Source: Scytonema millei VB511283 (lineage in GTDB: Bacteria > Cyanobacteriota > Cyanobacteriia > Cyanobacteriales > Chroococcidiopsidaceae). From it: a DNA stretch of 64,000 nucleotides. The translations under genes and the position numbers were made by a program. The stretch's first letter is position 1. Every line of letters begins with the position of its first letter. Below, piece after piece: positions 62,186-64,000 of the stretch. The notes under the pieces are model-generated. The model was not told the origin of the DNA, ran no database searches, and saw only the letters and a program-made list of their open reading frames with translations. The DNA lies in NCBI RefSeq assembly GCF_000817735.3, contig NZ_JTJC03000001.1:691710-755709 (forward strand), in the 5' to 3' direction.

Positions 62186-63136
62186 TTAATTAACTTTTGC
62201 GTCTTTGCTACGGACACTTTCCTCAACGGGGAAAACCCCCGCATGGAAGTGTCCTCGCCTTTGCGTGACATTTTTATTCTCTACTTGCTTAACAAACTGC
62301 TGCACCACCTGAAAATACTGACTACCAGCGACCTCAGCAGTATTATTATGCCCTGCCCCTGGAACTAAAAAAATTTGTTTTGGTTGCGGTGCAGCTTGAT
62401 ATAATTGTTGACTCATACTAGCAGGAACTTGCCAGTCAGCAGTACCATGAATAAACAATACTGGCATTGCTAAAGAACCCATCTTATTAATAGAATCAAA
62501 ACGCTGGTGTAACAATAAATCTATCGGAAAAATTCGATAAACTTGCTGATGATTTACCATATCCGCAACTGAAGTGAAAGAACCTTCCACAATTAATCCA
62601 GCCGCATCTGGTTGTTTTACCGACAGATCGATTGCCACTGCACCACCTAAAGAATGTCCGTAAATAAAAATCCGATTGGCTGGAATCTTTCTCTCCTTAA
62701 CCAAATAATCCCAAGCCACTTGTGCGTCTTGATAAACTTGCGATTCAGTCGGAAAACTCCCCTGACTCAAACCATAACCGCGATAATCGGGAAGTAATAC
62801 TGAAAATCCCATGCGATGAAATCGATTTGCGTGAGCCACATTTGCGCCAATATTAATTCCATTACCGTGCAAATATAGCAGTACTCTGTCGCTTGTTGTC
62901 GAGACAGGTATCCACCAACTATGTATTTTTTCTACCTGCTTAGATGCCGTTTTTACAGGTAGCCACACCTCTTGATAAGGTAAATTAAATGCTGCTGGTG
63001 TAGTATCAATAGTAGCGCGAGGAAAGAAGATAAATCGCGTTTGTTGAAAGTAGAGAAATAAACCAGCAATGATATACATAGTACCTGCGAACGCAGTGTT
63101 ATATAATAGCGATCGCCAAATAAGCTTTATTGACAT
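62186..63136 (-). CDS. Alpha/beta hydrolase (BEM46/ABHD13-like) with repeat-derived tail
   Basis: 316 aa. An N-terminal membrane anchor (residues 10-32), FIFFPRATIDTTPAAFNLPYQEVWLPV, LLYLHGNGINIGANVAHANRF (oxyanion), LPDYRGYGLSQGSFPTES, the nucleophile IYGHSLGGAVAIDLSV, FIHGTADWQVPA (acid) and PGAGHNNTA (His) give a complete triad of the BEM46/YqkD-like group. The last 28 residues (from NVTQRRGHFHAGVFP on) come from a palindromic repeat at 62212-62254 and are not family-like, so the normal end is probably near residue 288. It is next to the putative kinase gene, 12 bases after its stop, so co-transcribed. Confidence 0.9.
   Translation of the reverse strand: MSIKLIWRSLLYNTAFAGTMYIIAGLFLYFQQTRFIFFPRATIDTTPAAFNLPYQEVWLPVKTASKQVEKIHSWWIPVSTTSDRVLLYLHGNGINIGANVAHANRFHRMGFSVLLPDYRGYGLSQGSFPTESQVYQDAQVAWDYLVKERKIPANRIFIYGHSLGGAVAIDLSVKQPDAAGLIVEGSFTSVADMVNHQQVYRIFPIDLLLHQRFDSINKMGSLAMPVLFIHGTADWQVPASMSQQLYQAAPQPKQIFLVPGAGHNNTAEVAGSQYFQVVQQFVKQVENKNVTQRRGHFHAGVFPVEESVRSKDAKVN
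62212..62254. repeat. Inverted repeat within the tail of the hydrolase gene
   Basis: GGACACTTTCC and GGAAGTGTCC arms around CAACGGGGAAAACCCCCG, within a GTCTTTGC...CTTTGCGTGA context. It looks like a small palindromic unit inserted between two copies of a CTTTGC word. Confidence 0.75.
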
Positions 63137-63148
63137 GGATGCAAACTG

Positions 63149-64000
63149 CTATTCGCTAATAATTAGTTTAAGCTGATAATCGCTCTTACCAGACGCAGTA
63201 GATACGACAACAAACTCATAAAAACCGGATTCTGGGAGATTACCATCCCAAGTGCGATCGCGAGAATCTTCCATCAGCTTAATTTTACCTGTAGGAGAAT
63301 ACACTGAAATTAATACTTGCGGATCGGCTTCCAGTTCCAGTTGCATCACTTGTTCTTCTGTCAATTCGGCAACAAAAGTTTTCCCTTCGCCTGACTTCAA
63401 TCTACCACTAACTTGTCGTTCGCTAGTTCCAGAATCAAACTCAATTTTCTCATAAGCGTTTCCCTTCAGGATAGCTTGCAACTTCTCCTCAGCGATCGCA
63501 TACCAAACCTGATTAATCGGTTTGTTCATAAAATTTTGTCCCCTCTGTTGGGGAAACATTTGTAAAAAGGCAGCATCAGCTAAATCGTATAAAGCTCTAT
63601 TACTGAGGTTTAGCCGATCCAATTGCTGTTGCCAACGCGATCGATCTTTTTGTGAATAACTACCCAAACGCTTGCGAGTTTCTGAAGGCAGAAAATGCAA
63701 CCAATCTAAGCATTCCGCAGCTAAATTATCCCAGTCAGCCCTAATTTTTGCATCTGCGGGATTAGCCGTGAGACGACGACCTTTATACTGAGGATATCTT
63801 TCCCAAAAAACTTGGTCTACTAAAGCAATGTAATACCTGTTATTTATCCCCATTCGCTGACGGCGATCGCGCAATTGATTTTTACGACGTTGTTCGGCAG
63901 CAGAAAACTGAGGTTTAGCCGCAACTTTTTGCGTCTGGGGTGTTTTCTTTTCAGTCAAATTTGATTGAAATTGCAACCAACCACTTACCACTAACCAACC
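63149..64000 (-). CDS. C-terminal part of a probable cyanobacterial Ser/Thr protein kinase (partial)
   Basis: The open frame continues past the window end, so the gene start lies beyond 64000. The visible 284 or so residues lack a kinase domain. Near the N-side is a short hydrophobic run GWLVVSGWLQFQ, perhaps the end of a membrane anchor, then RRKNQLRDRRQRMGINNRYYIALVDQVFWERYPQ, LDWLHFLPSETRKRLGSY, LYDLADAAFLQMFPQQRGQNFMNKP and the beta-rich end LMEDSRDRTWDGNLPESGFYEFVVVS, a PPC-like fold. This layout matches my recollection of the extracytoplasmic tail of cyanobacterial serine/threonine kinases; the kinase half must be seen to confirm it. Confidence 0.65.
   Translation of the reverse strand, partial: GWLVVSGWLQFQSNLTEKKTPQTQKVAAKPQFSAAEQRRKNQLRDRRQRMGINNRYYIALVDQVFWERYPQYKGRRLTANPADAKIRADWDNLAAECLDWLHFLPSETRKRLGSYSQKDRSRWQQQLDRLNLSNRALYDLADAAFLQMFPQQRGQNFMNKPINQVWYAIAEEKLQAILKGNAYEKIEFDSGTSERQVSGRLKSGEGKTFVAELTEEQVMQLELEADPQVLISVYSPTGKIKLMEDSRDRTWDGNLPESGFYEFVVVSTASGKSDYQLKLIISE

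Overview
The window is cyanobacterial chromosome. Indicators are the very frequent GCGATCGC octamer (HIP1), chlorophyll synthase (chlG) next to an ArsA-type ATPase and a DUF2862 protein, a geranylgeranyl-reductase-family flavoprotein, an ethylene-receptor-type histidine kinase, a cyanobacterial-type DnaE, and many short heptameric tandem repeats of the kind known from Nostocales and Chroococcidiopsis-like genomes. I cannot fix the genus from sequence alone. About 57 protein genes and one tRNA (tRNA-His) are supported. No rRNA, CRISPR array, prophage or intact insertion sequence is visible.

Layout. 0.1-1.6 kb: ExbB/ExbD proton-channel pair. 1.8-5.8 kb: YkvA-like protein, ethylene-binding hybrid kinase, tRNA-His, DUF4359 protein, manganese catalase. 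6.2-7.9 kb: siroheme/cobalamin genes (sirohydrochlorin chelatase and uroporphyrinogen-III methyltransferase). 7.9-16.5 kb: a GT-C glycosyltransferase with TPR tail, a GNAT acetyltransferase, a Uma2 nuclease, PutA, class I aldolase. 16.5-24.5 kb: glycogen phosphorylase, aspartate aminotransferase, gatA, membrane proteins of unknown function, an alpha/beta hydrolase. 24.5-41 kb: a surface-polysaccharide cluster, all on the minus strand. 41.5-49 kb: DUF2862, ArsA, chlG, DUF4385, agmatinase, a thioredoxin-fold protein, pyrH-frr, geranylgeranyl reductase family. 49-54 kb: RDD / membrane / SpoIIM module and a glycogen debranching enzyme. 54-64 kb: unknown protein, EVE protein, an uninterrupted dnaE, an AraC / DUF6463 / SnoaL-like cassette, a second Uma2 protein, an alpha/beta hydrolase, and the 3' part of a probable Ser/Thr kinase running off the window.

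The polysaccharide cluster is the most system-like part. Read in transcription order it holds a Wzm-like permease with an extra N-terminal membrane region, a Wzt-like ATPase with a C-terminal sugar-recognition domain, a hexapeptide acetyltransferase, a methyltransferase carrying a regular 14-residue coiled-coil repeat, a protein with two GT4 domains, two DUF4214-methyltransferase proteins, an FAD oxidoreductase fused to a GtrA domain, a PIG-V-like mannosyltransferase, two further GT4 enzymes and an RfbB-like dehydratase. By analogy with the E. coli O9a WbdD/Wzt logic, I infer an ABC-exported glycan whose chain end is modified by the coiled-coil methyltransferase and recognised by Wzt.

A second theme is repeats rewriting genes. 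At least four repeat types (heptamer STRRs, a GTAGGGGCGC palindrome inside a larger MITE-like unit, a GTAGGGGCGGG...CCCGCCCGTAC unit, and a separate 122-128 bp MITE-like element with inverted ends) lie between genes. They also lie in frame inside sirB, putA, the hybrid kinase and the GT-C/TPR gene, and they supply the stop codons of several genes.
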